A stretch of DNA of 17,618 nucleotides from an uncultured Planctomycetaceae bacterium (GCA_903949225.1 CAJAYZ010000151.1:1-17618); one strand, 5' to 3'; shown: positions 1 to 7,448, counted from the first letter of the stretch. Numbers and translations: made by a program. Notes: generated by a model from the sequence alone, not told the origin.

Positions 1-1043
1 CCGCGGCGGCGGGGCTCGACGCTCGCCGTGATCAGCGACATCGCCGTCACCATTCGGGCCGAGTTGGTCGCCATCAGGAACGCCGCGGCCGTGGCGGCGC
101 CGCCGATGCCCACCGCCGGCAGGTGGGTGAGGACGAGCATCCCCAGGGCCGACAGCGGCACGACGCCGCGAAACACCGCGAGCCCTCCGAGGCGGTCGAC
201 GAGCCGGCCGGCGAGCGGCGTGGTGGCGAGCGTGAGCAGCCCCCCGACGACGAACACGAGCGGCAACTGCGATTCGGTCACGCCCACATTGGCTACGAAG
301 GAGGTGGAGATGAATGGGATCACGGAGAACGCACCGACCATCAACAGCGAGATCAGTGCGTAGGCGAGGCGATGGGGGGGGAACGTCAGCGTGTCGACGA
401 GGCGGACCAGCGGATGCCGCGCCAAGTCATCCGAGTGGGGCTCCAGCCGCGGCAGCGCCCACGCCGCCAGACCCACTAGCGGCAGCCCGAGAACCGCCAG
501 GGCGAAGAAGGGTGCCTGCCAGCCGAACTGCGTGCCCAGTGCGATCCCCAGCGGCACGCCCGCGATGGAGGCGAAGGCGAAGGCCAACATCAGCGTGCCC
601 GTGGCACGGCCGCGACGGTCGGGCGGGAACACATCCGCCACGATCGCCAGCCCCAGCCCGCCGAGCCCGCCGCCAAAGCCTCCGGTCACGCACCGCGCGG
701 CGAGCAAGAGCGGGTAGCTGTTGGCCAGCCCGCACGCCGCCGTCCCCGCGAGCAGGCCGATCGCACACACGAGGTAGGCCGTCTTCCGCGACACGCGGTC
801 GAGCCAGGACGCCGCCAGCAATCCGGCGATTCCGGACGCGAGCGTGTAGCTCGAGACGACCCAGCTGAACCTCCGGGCGTCGATCGTGAGGTCGGCGAGG
901 AGTTGTGGCCCCAGCGGCATCACGATCATGAAGTCGACGATCGCGATGAACTGCAGGGCCGCCAGGGTGAAAAGGATGGCTGAACCGCGGCCGGCAGCGC
1001 CGGTCGCGTCGTCGCCCGAAACGGCAGGATCGTCGGATAGCAC
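1..1043 (-). CDS. MFS transporter (DHA1/AraJ-like), C-terminus cut by window edge
   Basis: The minus-strand frame is open from position 1043 to the left edge, giving about 347 residues of a family that is usually near 400. It reads as alternating hydrophobic helices. The loop after TM2 carries the classical MFS motif A (GLLAASWLDRVSRKTA), and a second copy-like loop (LAGRLVDRLGG) falls in the second half. A GVPLG...GWQ.PF segment resembles TM5 of drug/sugar-exporter-type DHA1 proteins. The likely role is proton-coupled efflux of a small molecule across the inner membrane; the substrate cannot be read. The only start upstream of TM1 is GTG at 1043, because an in-frame TAA lies about 60 bp further upstream and the next ATG falls inside TM1. 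No good ribosome-binding site is visible. It is divergent from the acyl-CoA ligase gene. The last visible residues, ASVEPRRR, match the loop before the last helices in this family. Confidence 0.88.
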   Translation of the reverse strand, partial: MLSDDPAVSGDDATGAAGRGSAILFTLAALQFIAIVDFMIVMPLGPQLLADLTIDARRFSWVVSSYTLASGIAGLLAASWLDRVSRKTAYLVCAIGLLAGTAACGLANSYPLLLAARCVTGGFGGGLGGLGLAIVADVFPPDRRGRATGTLMLAFAFASIAGVPLGIALGTQFGWQAPFFALAVLGLPLVGLAAWALPRLEPHSDDLARHPLVRLVDTLTFPPHRLAYALISLLMVGAFSVIPFISTSFVANVGVTESQLPLVFVVGGLLTLATTPLAGRLVDRLGGLAVFRGVVPLSALGMLVLTHLPAVGIGGAATAAAFLMATNSARMVTAMSLITASVEPRRR

Positions 1044-1124
1044 GGTGGCGGGCGTTCTCGGCGGAGTCGTCCGCTGCTTGCGGGGCTGGCGAGCGTTGAC
1101 TTATACCACTTGGGGTGCCGTTTG

Positions 1125-1154
1125 TCTCGCGAGATGGCTTGCCCGTATCGCGAG
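1125..1154. promoter_or_regulatory. Paired CGCGAG boxes in the divergent spacer (possible operator)
   Basis: In the 120-bp spacer between two divergent genes there is a perfect 10-bp palindrome, TCTCGCGAGA, at 1125-1134. A second CGCGAG-containing box (TATCGCGAGT) lies at 1147-1156, exactly 21 bp (two helical turns) downstream. It ends just before the GTG start at 1164. The phasing suggests binding by a dimeric regulator, but I see no clear -35/-10 pair, and in GC-rich DNA a CGCGAG pair can arise by chance. Confidence 0.25.
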
Positions 1155-1163
1155 TGATTCTGC

Positions 1164-3098
1164 GTGACCCGGGTGACCGCTTTCATGCTCCATCGCCTGC
1201 TCGAACGATCCATCGAGATCGATCCCAACCGGGCGATCCTCGAGTGCGACGGATCGTGGACCACCGCGGTGGAGCTCGAGCGGCTGGCCTCGCGGCTGGC
1301 ATCGGGCCTCGCAGCCATGGGGCTCGAGGAAGGCGATCGGGTGGCTTTCCTGCTGCCGAACTGCCTCGAGACGGTCGTCTGCTACCTCGCCTGCTTTCGG
1401 ATGCGGCTGGTCGCGGTGCCGCTGGACTACCAATACCACCCGCTCCAAGTCGGCTACGCGCTCGGCCACAGCGGAGCCGCGATCCTCATCGTCCATCACG
1501 AACGGGTGTCCGGACTCGAAGAGGTGGGGGCCCTGGGGGCCGTGCCTCGGATCGCCGTCGTCGGGGGCGACGCATCCGTCGCGAGCCGGCGGCCGTTTGA
1601 TTCGCTCCTCGGGGCCGATCGCGACCTTCCCGCCGAAGCGACGCACGATGACAGCCCGGCGGTGATGATCTACACCTCTGGAACGACGTCGCGCCCCAAG
1701 GGGGTCGTCCTCTCCCACGGAGCCATCTCCAACGGCGTCCGCAAATACCTCGCGCGGGTCACGCTCACGGCTGATGACGTCACGCTGATAGCGACGTCCT
1801 GTTCACGTCCCCTGGCGCTCCGCTGCCAGCTTTTGCCCACGCTCTGGGTCGGGGGAAGGGTCGGCCTCGTGCGAAAGTTCAATGTCGAAAACTTTGTTGC
1901 CGCCCTGCGCCGGCAGCCCGCCAAGACGTTCTTGACGCTCACGCCTGCGGGCCTGGGCCAACTGTTGGCGAGCCCCGATTTCCAGGGCTGCGACTTCAGT
2001 CAACTCAGGCTCTGCTTGGCTGGCGGCGATCGCGTGCCGACGAAGCTGCTGGAAGCCTTCGAGCGCCTCACGGGCGTGCCCATCACCGAGCAGTGCGGCT
2101 CCACGGAGACGGGCCCCTACGCCATGAACCCGCCGTTCGGTCGCAAGAAGCCGGGGGCCATAGGCCTGCCGTCGCATGGCGTCCACGTGGCGGTCGTGGA
2201 CGAGCACGGCGTCGATGTTCCCACCGGGGCGGTCGGGGACATCCGTGTCAGTGGAGCGGGGATCATGGACGGCTACTGGAACGAATCGGCCATGACCCGC
2301 AAGACGCTGCAGCAGGGATGGGTGCAGACCGGTGACCTGGGCCGCTATGACGAGGACGGCTATCTGTGGTTTGTGGGTCGAAAGAAGGACGTGATCGTCG
2401 TCGGGGGTAACAAGGTCGCGCCCCTCGAAGTGGAGGTAGCGCTGACGGAGCACCCGGCGGTCCGGCAGGCCTGCGTCATCGGCGTTCCCGACGCCACTTC
2501 GGGCGAGGTGCCGCACGCCTACGTCATCCTGGCGACCGACGGCGCGGTTTGTCCCGAAGACTTGCGGACCTTCGTCGCCGACCGACTGGCACGGTTCATG
2601 GTGCCGGCCGAGGTCCATATGATCTCCGAGATGCCCTCCAAGGGGCCGGGCAAGGTCGACCGCGAGCTGCTTCGAATGCGGGCGATCACCGCCGCCCTCA
2701 TCGAACAAGTGCCCTTCTTCAAGAGCGCCAGCAGCGAGTTTCTCCGGGACATCATCCCGCGGCTCGATGCCCGGATGTTCGCGCCGGGCGACGTCGTGGT
2801 GCACGAGGGGGACGTGGGGGACGAGATGTATTTTCTGACGAGGGGGCAAGTCGAGGTGCTGCGGGGCGAGCCGCCTGAGCAGCTCGCGGTCCTGCGGCCA
2901 GGATCATTCTTCGGCGAGTTGGCGATCCTCGCTGACGTTCCCCGGGCCGCCACGATCCGGGCGATTGCCGACGTGGAGGTCTACGCGCTGCGGCGGGACG
3001 GCGTGCTCGAACTCGCCCGTGCCCATGCCGACTTTGATCGGTATCTCCAAGCCGCCGCCAGGCAGTATGCGAGCCGGGGAACGGCTGTCGGCGACTGA
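1164..3098 (+). CDS. AMP-forming acyl-CoA ligase-like enzyme fused to a C-terminal cyclic-nucleotide-binding domain
   Basis: This is a 644-residue protein in two parts. Residues 1-510 are an ANL-superfamily adenylating enzyme. The P-loop-like A3 motif is YTSGTTSRPKG (170-180), A5 is EQCGSTETG (309-317), the A7/A8 region is TGDLGRYDEDGYLWFVGRKKD (389-409), and the catalytic lysine of A10 lies in GPGKVDR (494-500). Such enzymes activate a carboxylate, commonly a fatty acid, with ATP and pass it to CoA or a carrier. Residues 515-635 form a Crp/PKA-type cNMP-binding domain, with GDVVVHEGDVGDEMYFL and a phosphate-binding cassette FGELAILADVPRAAT (583-597) that keeps the key Glu584 and Arg594. The inference is an acyl-CoA ligase gated by cAMP or cGMP. 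The start is GTG at 1164; ATG at 1185 is the alternative and would remove seven residues. No strong Shine-Dalgarno sequence is visible. The acyl substrate is unknown. Confidence 0.92.
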   Translation: MTRVTAFMLHRLLERSIEIDPNRAILECDGSWTTAVELERLASRLASGLAAMGLEEGDRVAFLLPNCLETVVCYLACFRMRLVAVPLDYQYHPLQVGYALGHSGAAILIVHHERVSGLEEVGALGAVPRIAVVGGDASVASRRPFDSLLGADRDLPAEATHDDSPAVMIYTSGTTSRPKGVVLSHGAISNGVRKYLARVTLTADDVTLIATSCSRPLALRCQLLPTLWVGGRVGLVRKFNVENFVAALRRQPAKTFLTLTPAGLGQLLASPDFQGCDFSQLRLCLAGGDRVPTKLLEAFERLTGVPITEQCGSTETGPYAMNPPFGRKKPGAIGLPSHGVHVAVVDEHGVDVPTGAVGDIRVSGAGIMDGYWNESAMTRKTLQQGWVQTGDLGRYDEDGYLWFVGRKKDVIVVGGNKVAPLEVEVALTEHPAVRQACVIGVPDATSGEVPHAYVILATDGAVCPEDLRTFVADRLARFMVPAEVHMISEMPSKGPGKVDRELLRMRAITAALIEQVPFFKSASSEFLRDIIPRLDARMFAPGDVVVHEGDVGDEMYFLTRGQVEVLRGEPPEQLAVLRPGSFFGELAILADVPRAATIRAIADVEVYALRRDGVLELARAHADFDRYLQAAARQYASRGTAVGD

Positions 3099-3240
3099 CG
3101 TGACGGTCATCATCGCGAGCGAATGTCGATCACTGGCAGCGTTTCAAGAAACGCTTGAAGCCCGTCGCGATCATCGCGCGCCCGCAAGACATCGATGAAT
3201 GATCGCGTCTGGGCTGCACTCACCACCATCCTTGCCGCGT

Positions 3241-3936
3241 TTACCCCACCGCCTCCGCCAACAACCCGTTCACCACTTCTAGCACCCCGACCGTCGCGGG
3301 CTTTGCCACCGCCTCGAATCCCGCCCCCGTCACAGCCTCGGGGATCTCTGGGTTCACCACAATTCGCCTGGCATCCTTCCGGGCCTCGAACACCAAGCCC
3401 GCTGCTGGATAGACCACCAGCGACGTCCCCACGACGATCAGGACGTCCGCCTCCCTGACCAGTTCCGCCGCCTCCTCCATCGCCGGGACCATCTCGCCAA
3501 ACCAGACAATGTGCGGGCGGAGTTGGCTTCCGAAGGCACAACCGTCGCCGAGGTGGATGTCGCCGTCTCCCAGGTGCGTGACGAGCGCCGGGTCCTGCGT
3601 GCTCCGAGCCTTGCGGATCTCCCCGTGGAGGTGGAGGACGCTCAATGATCCAGCTCGCTCGTGGAGATCATCGACGTTCTGCGTGACGATCCGGACGTCG
3701 TAGCCCCGCTCGAGTTCCACGAGAGCGCGATGGGCGGCGTTGGGCACAGCCTCGCGGACAGCCCTGCGGCGTTCGTTGTAGAAGTCGAGCACCAGCCCGG
3801 GATTCCGCCGCCAAGCCTCAGGGCACGCCACTTCTTCAGGCCGGTAGCCACGCCAGAGGCCATCGACGCCGCGAAACGTCATCAATCCGCTCTCGGCACT
3901 GATACCCGCCCCCGAGATCACCACAACGCGTTTCAT
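3241..3936 (-). CDS. NAD-dependent protein deacylase, Sir2/SIRT5-CobB class, without zinc cysteines
   Basis: This 231-residue sirtuin has the NAD-binding GAGISAESG at 9-17, TQNVDDLHERAG at 85-96, the catalytic His104 in HGE, LRPHIVWFGE in the middle and VVGTSLVVYPA near the C-terminus. The FYNERRR stretch (52-58) supplies the Tyr and Arg that class III sirtuins (SIRT5, CobB) use to bind succinyl- or malonyl-lysine, so removal of acidic acyl groups is the likely activity. Where most sirtuins carry four zinc-binding cysteines, the segment after HGE has only one cysteine and is mostly Asp/Gly/Leu, so the zinc site is missing; this is known in a bacterial subgroup of small sirtuins. Its ATG overlaps the stop of the upstream hydrolase by ATGA, which implies translational coupling. 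It ends with TAA 142 bp from the convergent ligase gene. Confidence 0.92.
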   Translation of the reverse strand: MKRVVVISGAGISAESGLMTFRGVDGLWRGYRPEEVACPEAWRRNPGLVLDFYNERRRAVREAVPNAAHRALVELERGYDVRIVTQNVDDLHERAGSLSVLHLHGEIRKARSTQDPALVTHLGDGDIHLGDGCAFGSQLRPHIVWFGEMVPAMEEAAELVREADVLIVVGTSLVVYPAAGLVFEARKDARRIVVNPEIPEAVTGAGFEAVAKPATVGVLEVVNGLLAEAVG

Positions 3937-4391
3937 ATCCCCTCCACCGCTCTGGCCAATGCCCTCAACGGCTCCGGTTCCGCCAGCCGATGGTCAGAAC
4001 CGACTTCTACGAGAGCCGAATCCGGCAGCCCGCTCGTCCGAACCAGCTCCAGCGACTCCTCGACGGGAATCACGTCGTCGCCTCGAGAGTGGAGGATGAT
4101 CGTGCCAGGCTTCACCGCCTTGACTGAGCCCCATCTTTTCCAGGCCGGGCAGAGCAGCACCAGCTTCGCATGGCCGCTCTGGAGGTTCATCGCCACAGCC
4201 CCACCTCGGCTCGACCCCACCACGATGTCCGGCAGGCTCGCATCGTAGGCAGCCTGGGCCGTCGCCAGCGCCATCTCGAAGTTGTCGTGGTCCAGCGCCG
4301 GCTCGATGACCTCGTGGCCAAGGCTTTGCAGGAACGTTGGCTTCACGCCCCCGACCAACGAGTTCCAACCGTGAAGGTAGAGGAGTTTCAT
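3933..4391 (-). CDS. Small alpha/beta hydrolase, YqiA/YcfP (UPF0227)-like esterase
   Basis: This 152-residue cytosolic protein begins directly with the first beta strand and oxyanion turn (MKLLYLHGWNS). The nucleophile elbow GSSRG (59-63) places Ser61. The acid is Asp105 in HSRGDDVIP, and the general base is His134 in GSDHRL, so a full Ser-Asp-His triad is present. The length is much shorter than classical lipases and matches the YqiA/YcfP group of minimal serine esterases. No signal peptide is visible. The ATG at 4391 is the first start in frame and abuts the first strand; no clear Shine-Dalgarno sequence precedes it. The gene is first in a two-gene unit with the sirtuin (4-bp overlap), which suggests a linked role in hydrolysing acyl or ester groups. 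That link is inference. Confidence 0.85.
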   Translation of the reverse strand: MKLLYLHGWNSLVGGVKPTFLQSLGHEVIEPALDHDNFEMALATAQAAYDASLPDIVVGSSRGGAVAMNLQSGHAKLVLLCPAWKRWGSVKAVKPGTIILHSRGDDVIPVEESLELVRTSGLPDSALVEVGSDHRLAEPEPLRALARAVEGI

Positions 4392-4654
4392 GGGATCGCC
4401 GCAACGACGGAGGGCTACGCAACGCCCTGCTTCCGGTAGCCTACCAGCACCGTCTCGCGCTGGCGTGAAGCGGAACGAAATGCCACTCCGACGGCGACAG
4501 CCCGACGGACAGATGCCTTCGCAGCCAAAAGTCCGTCCGAAAACGCGTTATTTCTCTTGAGGAGGCGATGAGCCGTCGGAGACACCCAAAAGCCCTCTTC
4601 ATCCCTGACCGTCATCATCAGCCGTCGGCTGTGACTCGTGCGGCCAGCACGAGC

Positions 4655-5740
4655 CTATTTCCGTCCGCCGTCTTTCGCACTTTCCTCAAGGATGAGCCGC
4701 GTGAACCCCAACTCAAGCGATCTGTTGAGCCTGTCGATGGCACTCGCTAAAGCGGTACCGTCTGTCGTGGTTTCGTATTCACTTGCAGCCGAGATGCCCC
4801 CTCTCATGTGCTCTTCGACGAAGTTCATGTCACGGCCCCGGTAATCCTGGGAGACTTTTGAGTTCGGACTCCGTGGCTGGATGCTCGTGAACTTGACCCC
4901 GGCTGCCGCTGACTTACCAGTGGCAGGCAATGCCTTGCTCGCAAAGCCGCCTTTTCGACGCCGCATGTCTCCAGGACCAGTGGCCTGCACCCACGCCAGG
5001 ATTGTCTGCACGGCATCCTCGCCGGCCTCTTCCGCGAACGACGGTGTCATCATGATGCCGATGTGACAGAGATAGTCCCCATGGACGGCGACAACCCACA
5101 CCTGTCGAACCCATAAACCGCCCTCCGAAGGAGCCAACGTGAAATCCGTCCTCCGCGCCTCCACCCGGTGGCCGAGGAGAGAGCATGGAAAGGGTAAGAG
5201 ATCTTCCTTTTCAGTCAGTTCCGGCCCAAGGGCTTTCCGCCATGCGTCGTTGCATATCAGGGGGTCTCGTAGGGGAGGAGGCACGTCGACGATCGGGATC
5301 GCAGAAGCTGTGATCACGACGTTCTCCGAAGGATCCAATATGACTGCGTCGTGCAACGTGGAAGGGTCGCCCACCGTCCATCCGGGAGGAGCAGCGAGCT
5401 GGAACGGCTTGCCAGGGAGCGGCACGGCCGTTCCATTCGTCGCCACGATTGGTGCTGCTACTGGAATTCCCGCGGGAGTTGATACCGGCATCTCCCCTTG
5501 CTGAGCCGGCATCCACCACGCGAGCAGGAAGGCCAGAAGCAATTGCACCCCGAACACGATGAACCCGAGTGTATTGATCTGCTTGGCGCTCACCGGTCGG
5601 GTGCGTCGCCACCAGTAAGAGAGAGCTGAACTGGCGAGAACACAGGCGTAGGGAATGATCATGAAGGCGGCGGCGTACCCGACATAGGCTCTCTTCGAGA
5701 GCCCCGAATCTCCAGAGATCCTCTGTCCCACCGTCGCCAA
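4655..5740 (-). CDS. Two-TM protein with PsbP/DcrB-like soluble domain, function unknown
   Basis: This is a 361-residue protein. Two hydrophobic helices lie at about 21-41 and 58-77, separated by a short Arg-rich loop (WWRRTRPVSAK). A Pro/Ala-rich linker (80-111) follows, then a folded domain (about 112-255) that starts FQLAAPPGWTV and ends in a long helix with AVQTILAWVQ. Its layout (PPGW opening, central strands with VVITAS, a late VAVHGDYLCHIGI strand and a final helix) recalls the PsbP/DcrB/DUF1795 superfamily; this is a structural impression, not a motif match. The C-terminal 100 residues are charged and probably disordered apart from a last helix. The start is TTG at 5740, supported by AAAGGA six bases upstream. 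It is the last gene of the four-gene minus-strand cluster and is separated from the one before by 215 bp, so it may have its own promoter. Confidence 0.72.
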   Translation of the reverse strand: MATVGQRISGDSGLSKRAYVGYAAAFMIIPYACVLASSALSYWWRRTRPVSAKQINTLGFIVFGVQLLLAFLLAWWMPAQQGEMPVSTPAGIPVAAPIVATNGTAVPLPGKPFQLAAPPGWTVGDPSTLHDAVILDPSENVVITASAIPIVDVPPPLRDPLICNDAWRKALGPELTEKEDLLPFPCSLLGHRVEARRTDFTLAPSEGGLWVRQVWVVAVHGDYLCHIGIMMTPSFAEEAGEDAVQTILAWVQATGPGDMRRRKGGFASKALPATGKSAAAGVKFTSIQPRSPNSKVSQDYRGRDMNFVEEHMRGGISAASEYETTTDGTALASAIDRLNRSLELGFTRLILEESAKDGGRK

Positions 5741-5746
5741 GGGTTA

Positions 5747-5752
5747 TCCTTT
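5747..5752 (-). promoter_or_regulatory. Shine-Dalgarno AAAGGA fixing a TTG start
   Basis: The minus strand reads AAAGGATAACCC then TTG at 5740, a six-base spacing. This site is the main reason to accept the unusual TTG start of the two-TM protein, since no ATG or GTG is equally well placed before the first membrane helix. Confidence 0.65.
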
Positions 5753-5791
5753 GTTGAAGTGGGAAACGACGGAAATGATTAGAGTGCGAGG

Positions 5792-5827
5792 AAAAGTGCC
5801 CCGCGGCGGCACAAAAAGGGGGGGGGG
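5792..5827 (-). terminator. Weak hairpin plus T4 and adjacent homopolymer tract
   Basis: On the minus strand GTGCC and GGCAC (5812-5808 and 5800-5796) can form a 5-bp stem with a 7-base loop, followed by TTTT. It lies in the 215-bp gap downstream of the calcium-loop repeat gene and could end its transcript. Immediately upstream is a run of 10 C (10 G on the plus strand, 5818-5827), which is prone to slippage and to sequencing error. The stem is short and the T-run is poor, so confidence is low. Confidence 0.25.
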
Positions 5828-5955
5828 CCACTGGGCCATTCGCTTAACCGCGTGGCGGCAACCGCCCCCGCCAGTCGGTGCCACGCAGACGAGATCGCAG
5901 GACGGCTAAACCAAAGCAACGAACTGGACGGATGTCGGGGGTCTTCACTTAAACG

Positions 5956-6636
5956 TCAGGCGACGGTGTCGATGTCCCCGTCGCCATCGACATCCTCGGC
6001 GAAGAGATCAACCACGCCGTCGGCATCCGGGTCGACCAGGTATTCATCGAGCGTCCCGTCTCCGTTCGCGTCTACGGCGATCGTCTCGAGATAGCCGTCG
6101 TTCTTCCTGTCCGCGGCGAACGACTCAATGTACCCGTCGTTGTTCGTGTCGACACCGAGTGCGTCGATGACGCCGTCACGGTTCGTGTCTGCATGAATGA
6201 CGTCCGGACGACCATCCTGATTTCGATCAGCAAGCAGGGAATCGAACCGCCTGTCGCCATCGATGTCGACCAGGGTCGCCTCAGGAATCCCATCTTCGTC
6301 GGCGTCCGCAGCAATCACGTTTGGGAAGCCGTCCTGATTGTCGTCCAGCGCGACAACGTCGGGGATGCTGTTGCCATTCAGATCCATCACGACGGCATCA
6401 GGCGTACCATCCCGATTCCGATCGACCGCGTAGGCATCCACGACCCCATCCCGATTGAGATCGTCGACCGCGATGATTTCTGGGTTGGGCTGCAAAGGGC
6501 CGGAAGCCTGACTCGCCTCCCTCTTGCCGTCGGCGGGCTTGGCTGCGGCGTTGCGAGCCGCTGCTCCGACGACGCTTCCTACGACCAAGGCGGGGACCGT
6601 GCCGGATTGATGCTTCAGGTGTTCTTTATCGCTCAT
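5956..6636 (-). CDS. Calcium-loop repeat protein: 13 tandem 13-residue DxNxDGxxD units
   Basis: This is a 226-residue protein. Residues 1-58 are a short polar head with a weakly hydrophobic stretch (VPALVVGSVVGAAA, 14-27) that is not a convincing signal peptide, plus a Lys/Ala/Ser-rich linker. From residue 59 to the last residue the sequence is an unbroken array of 13-residue units of the form D-x-[N/D]-x-D-G-x-x-D/E-x-x-x-x, for example DTNRDGVIDALGV and DANGDGTLDEYLV. The D/N at positions 1, 3, 5 and 9 match EF-hand, dockerin and thrombospondin-type-3 calcium loops, but no EF-hand helices lie between them; the four residues after each loop are mostly hydrophobic and probably form a solenoid core. 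One unit (DLNGNSIPDVVAL) has lost the DG. ATG at 6636 is chosen because AAGGAG sits seven bases upstream; longer readings lack such a site. Calcium binding is inferred; the role is unknown. Confidence 0.85.
   Translation of the reverse strand: MSDKEHLKHQSGTVPALVVGSVVGAAARNAAAKPADGKREASQASGPLQPNPEIIAVDDLNRDGVVDAYAVDRNRDGTPDAVVMDLNGNSIPDVVALDDNQDGFPNVIAADADEDGIPEATLVDIDGDRRFDSLLADRNQDGRPDVIHADTNRDGVIDALGVDTNNDGYIESFAADRKNDGYLETIAVDANGDGTLDEYLVDPDADGVVDLFAEDVDGDGDIDTVA
5959..6462 (-). repeat. 39-bp coding tandem array, 13 units
   Basis: The array fills residues 59-226 of the calcium-loop protein. Twelve complete 13-residue units plus one of 12 residues account for exactly 168 codons with no insertion or deletion. 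The DNA copies have diverged at many positions while the D/N/G pattern is kept, so the array is old and under selection on protein sequence rather than a recent slippage product. Confidence 0.85.
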
Positions 6637-6643
6637 GAGTGGA

Positions 6644-6649
6644 CTCCTT
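6644..6649 (-). promoter_or_regulatory. Shine-Dalgarno AAGGAG of the calcium-loop protein
   Basis: The minus strand reads AAGGAG, then seven bases, then ATG at 6636. It decides this start over upstream in-frame starts, which would add an Arg-rich, non-conserved-looking extension of about 59 residues. Confidence 0.75.
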
Positions 6650-6734
6650 GAGGAATTGGAAGTGGCGTCGCGGTCTCTTTGTCGATGGCGATCAGAGAGA
6701 CGGCCTCCCTTCACGCCGATGAATCGGTCAACAA

Positions 6735-7448
6735 TCAGGACGAAACAACGGACGGAACGGGACTGCTGAACAACTGCTCCCCGACGCGAGCCGACGCTGC
6801 GCACTTCGGGCACTTGATCACCCCGGGGCCCGCCACCCGGAGTTTCTGCGCGCAGGCAGGGCAGGCAATTACCAGCGAGGATCGGGTTGGTTGGGCACCA
6901 CGAGGCTCCTGCGGTCGGATGCCGAGAAGCCCGAGCATCTCCCGCCGCAGCGATGCTCGAACCTCCTCGAGTTGGCTGGCGGAGAGCGTGCCAGAGTCCG
7001 CGAGGCCGGAGCCAGCCGCTTCGAGCCAGTTCGCCTTCGCGGCGAGTTGGAGCGAATCGCGAATCTCACGAAGCAGCGTCACGACCTCCGATTCGGACGA
7101 GGCGGGCCTGGCAGGCGCTGCCGAGGGCACGCCGGGCCGAAGAAAACGGGAGCGACGTCTGGCCATACTCGACCAGAGCGATTTGGCCTTCTGGTTCATC
7201 TCCCCGACGGTCTGCCCTGCCACGTCGAGGTAGATCTTGTAAGGTGTCCCGCCGATGCTGGCGGCGATGCAGACGCGATTCATCGGCATGCCCTGAGCGG
7301 AATCGCCCCCCATCACCCCGCTCAACGAACGGACGAGCATCGCCCCACCCGGCGCGTCGACGCCACGGAGGCGGATCCGGTGCTGGCGGTCTGTAACGTC
7401 GATGACCGTCAGCGAGTCGCCACTACGGGCGGCACAGACTTCTCCCAT
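6735..7448 (-). CDS. Degenerate SNase-like segment with helical linker and C-terminal zinc ribbon
   Basis: This is a 237-residue protein. Residues 9-33 (SGDSLTVIDV...HRIRLRGVDAP) match the first strands and active-site loop of staphylococcal-nuclease-like domains (consensus DGDTLTV...IRLxGIDAPE). The catalytic Glu after DAP is Gly34, and the expected second Arg/Glu region is absent, so nuclease activity is unlikely. Residues 55-104 end in a basic stretch (ARRRSRFLR), 105-120 are Pro/Ala-rich and 120-175 are helical. At 196-216 two CxxC knuckles (CPAC, CPKC) separated by 13 residues form an MJ0042-like zinc ribbon. ATG at 7448 is the first standard start, but the frame upstream, back to the stop of the preceding gene, reads like a signal peptide tail (IAPLGLVATHAVAAPPAAF), so the real start may be non-standard. 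It lies 87 bp after the leucine-rich-repeat gene and 98 bp before the calcium-loop gene. Confidence 0.62.
   Translation of the reverse strand: MGEVCAARSGDSLTVIDVTDRQHRIRLRGVDAPGGAMLVRSLSGVMGGDSAQGMPMNRVCIAASIGGTPYKIYLDVAGQTVGEMNQKAKSLWSSMARRRSRFLRPGVPSAAPARPASSESEVVTLLREIRDSLQLAAKANWLEAAGSGLADSGTLSASQLEEVRASLRREMLGLLGIRPQEPRGAQPTRSSLVIACPACAQKLRVAGPGVIKCPKCAASARVGEQLFSSPVPSVVSS

Noticed and set aside
314..868. Long Arg/Pro-rich plus-strand frames opposite the MFS gene
   Set aside because: They are antisense shadows in high-GC DNA: low-complexity Arg/Ala/Pro composition, no ribosome site, and a clear transporter on the other strand.
1803..2849. 348-codon minus-strand frame inside the acyl-CoA ligase
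   Set aside because: The sense strand carries all ANL motifs; the antisense frame has His/Asp/Arg-rich composition with no domain.
4415..4618. 67-codon minus-strand frame between the hydrolase and the two-TM gene
   Set aside because: No ribosome-binding site, and no recognisable motif; the reading is Arg/Val-rich and ends inside the hydrolase upstream region.
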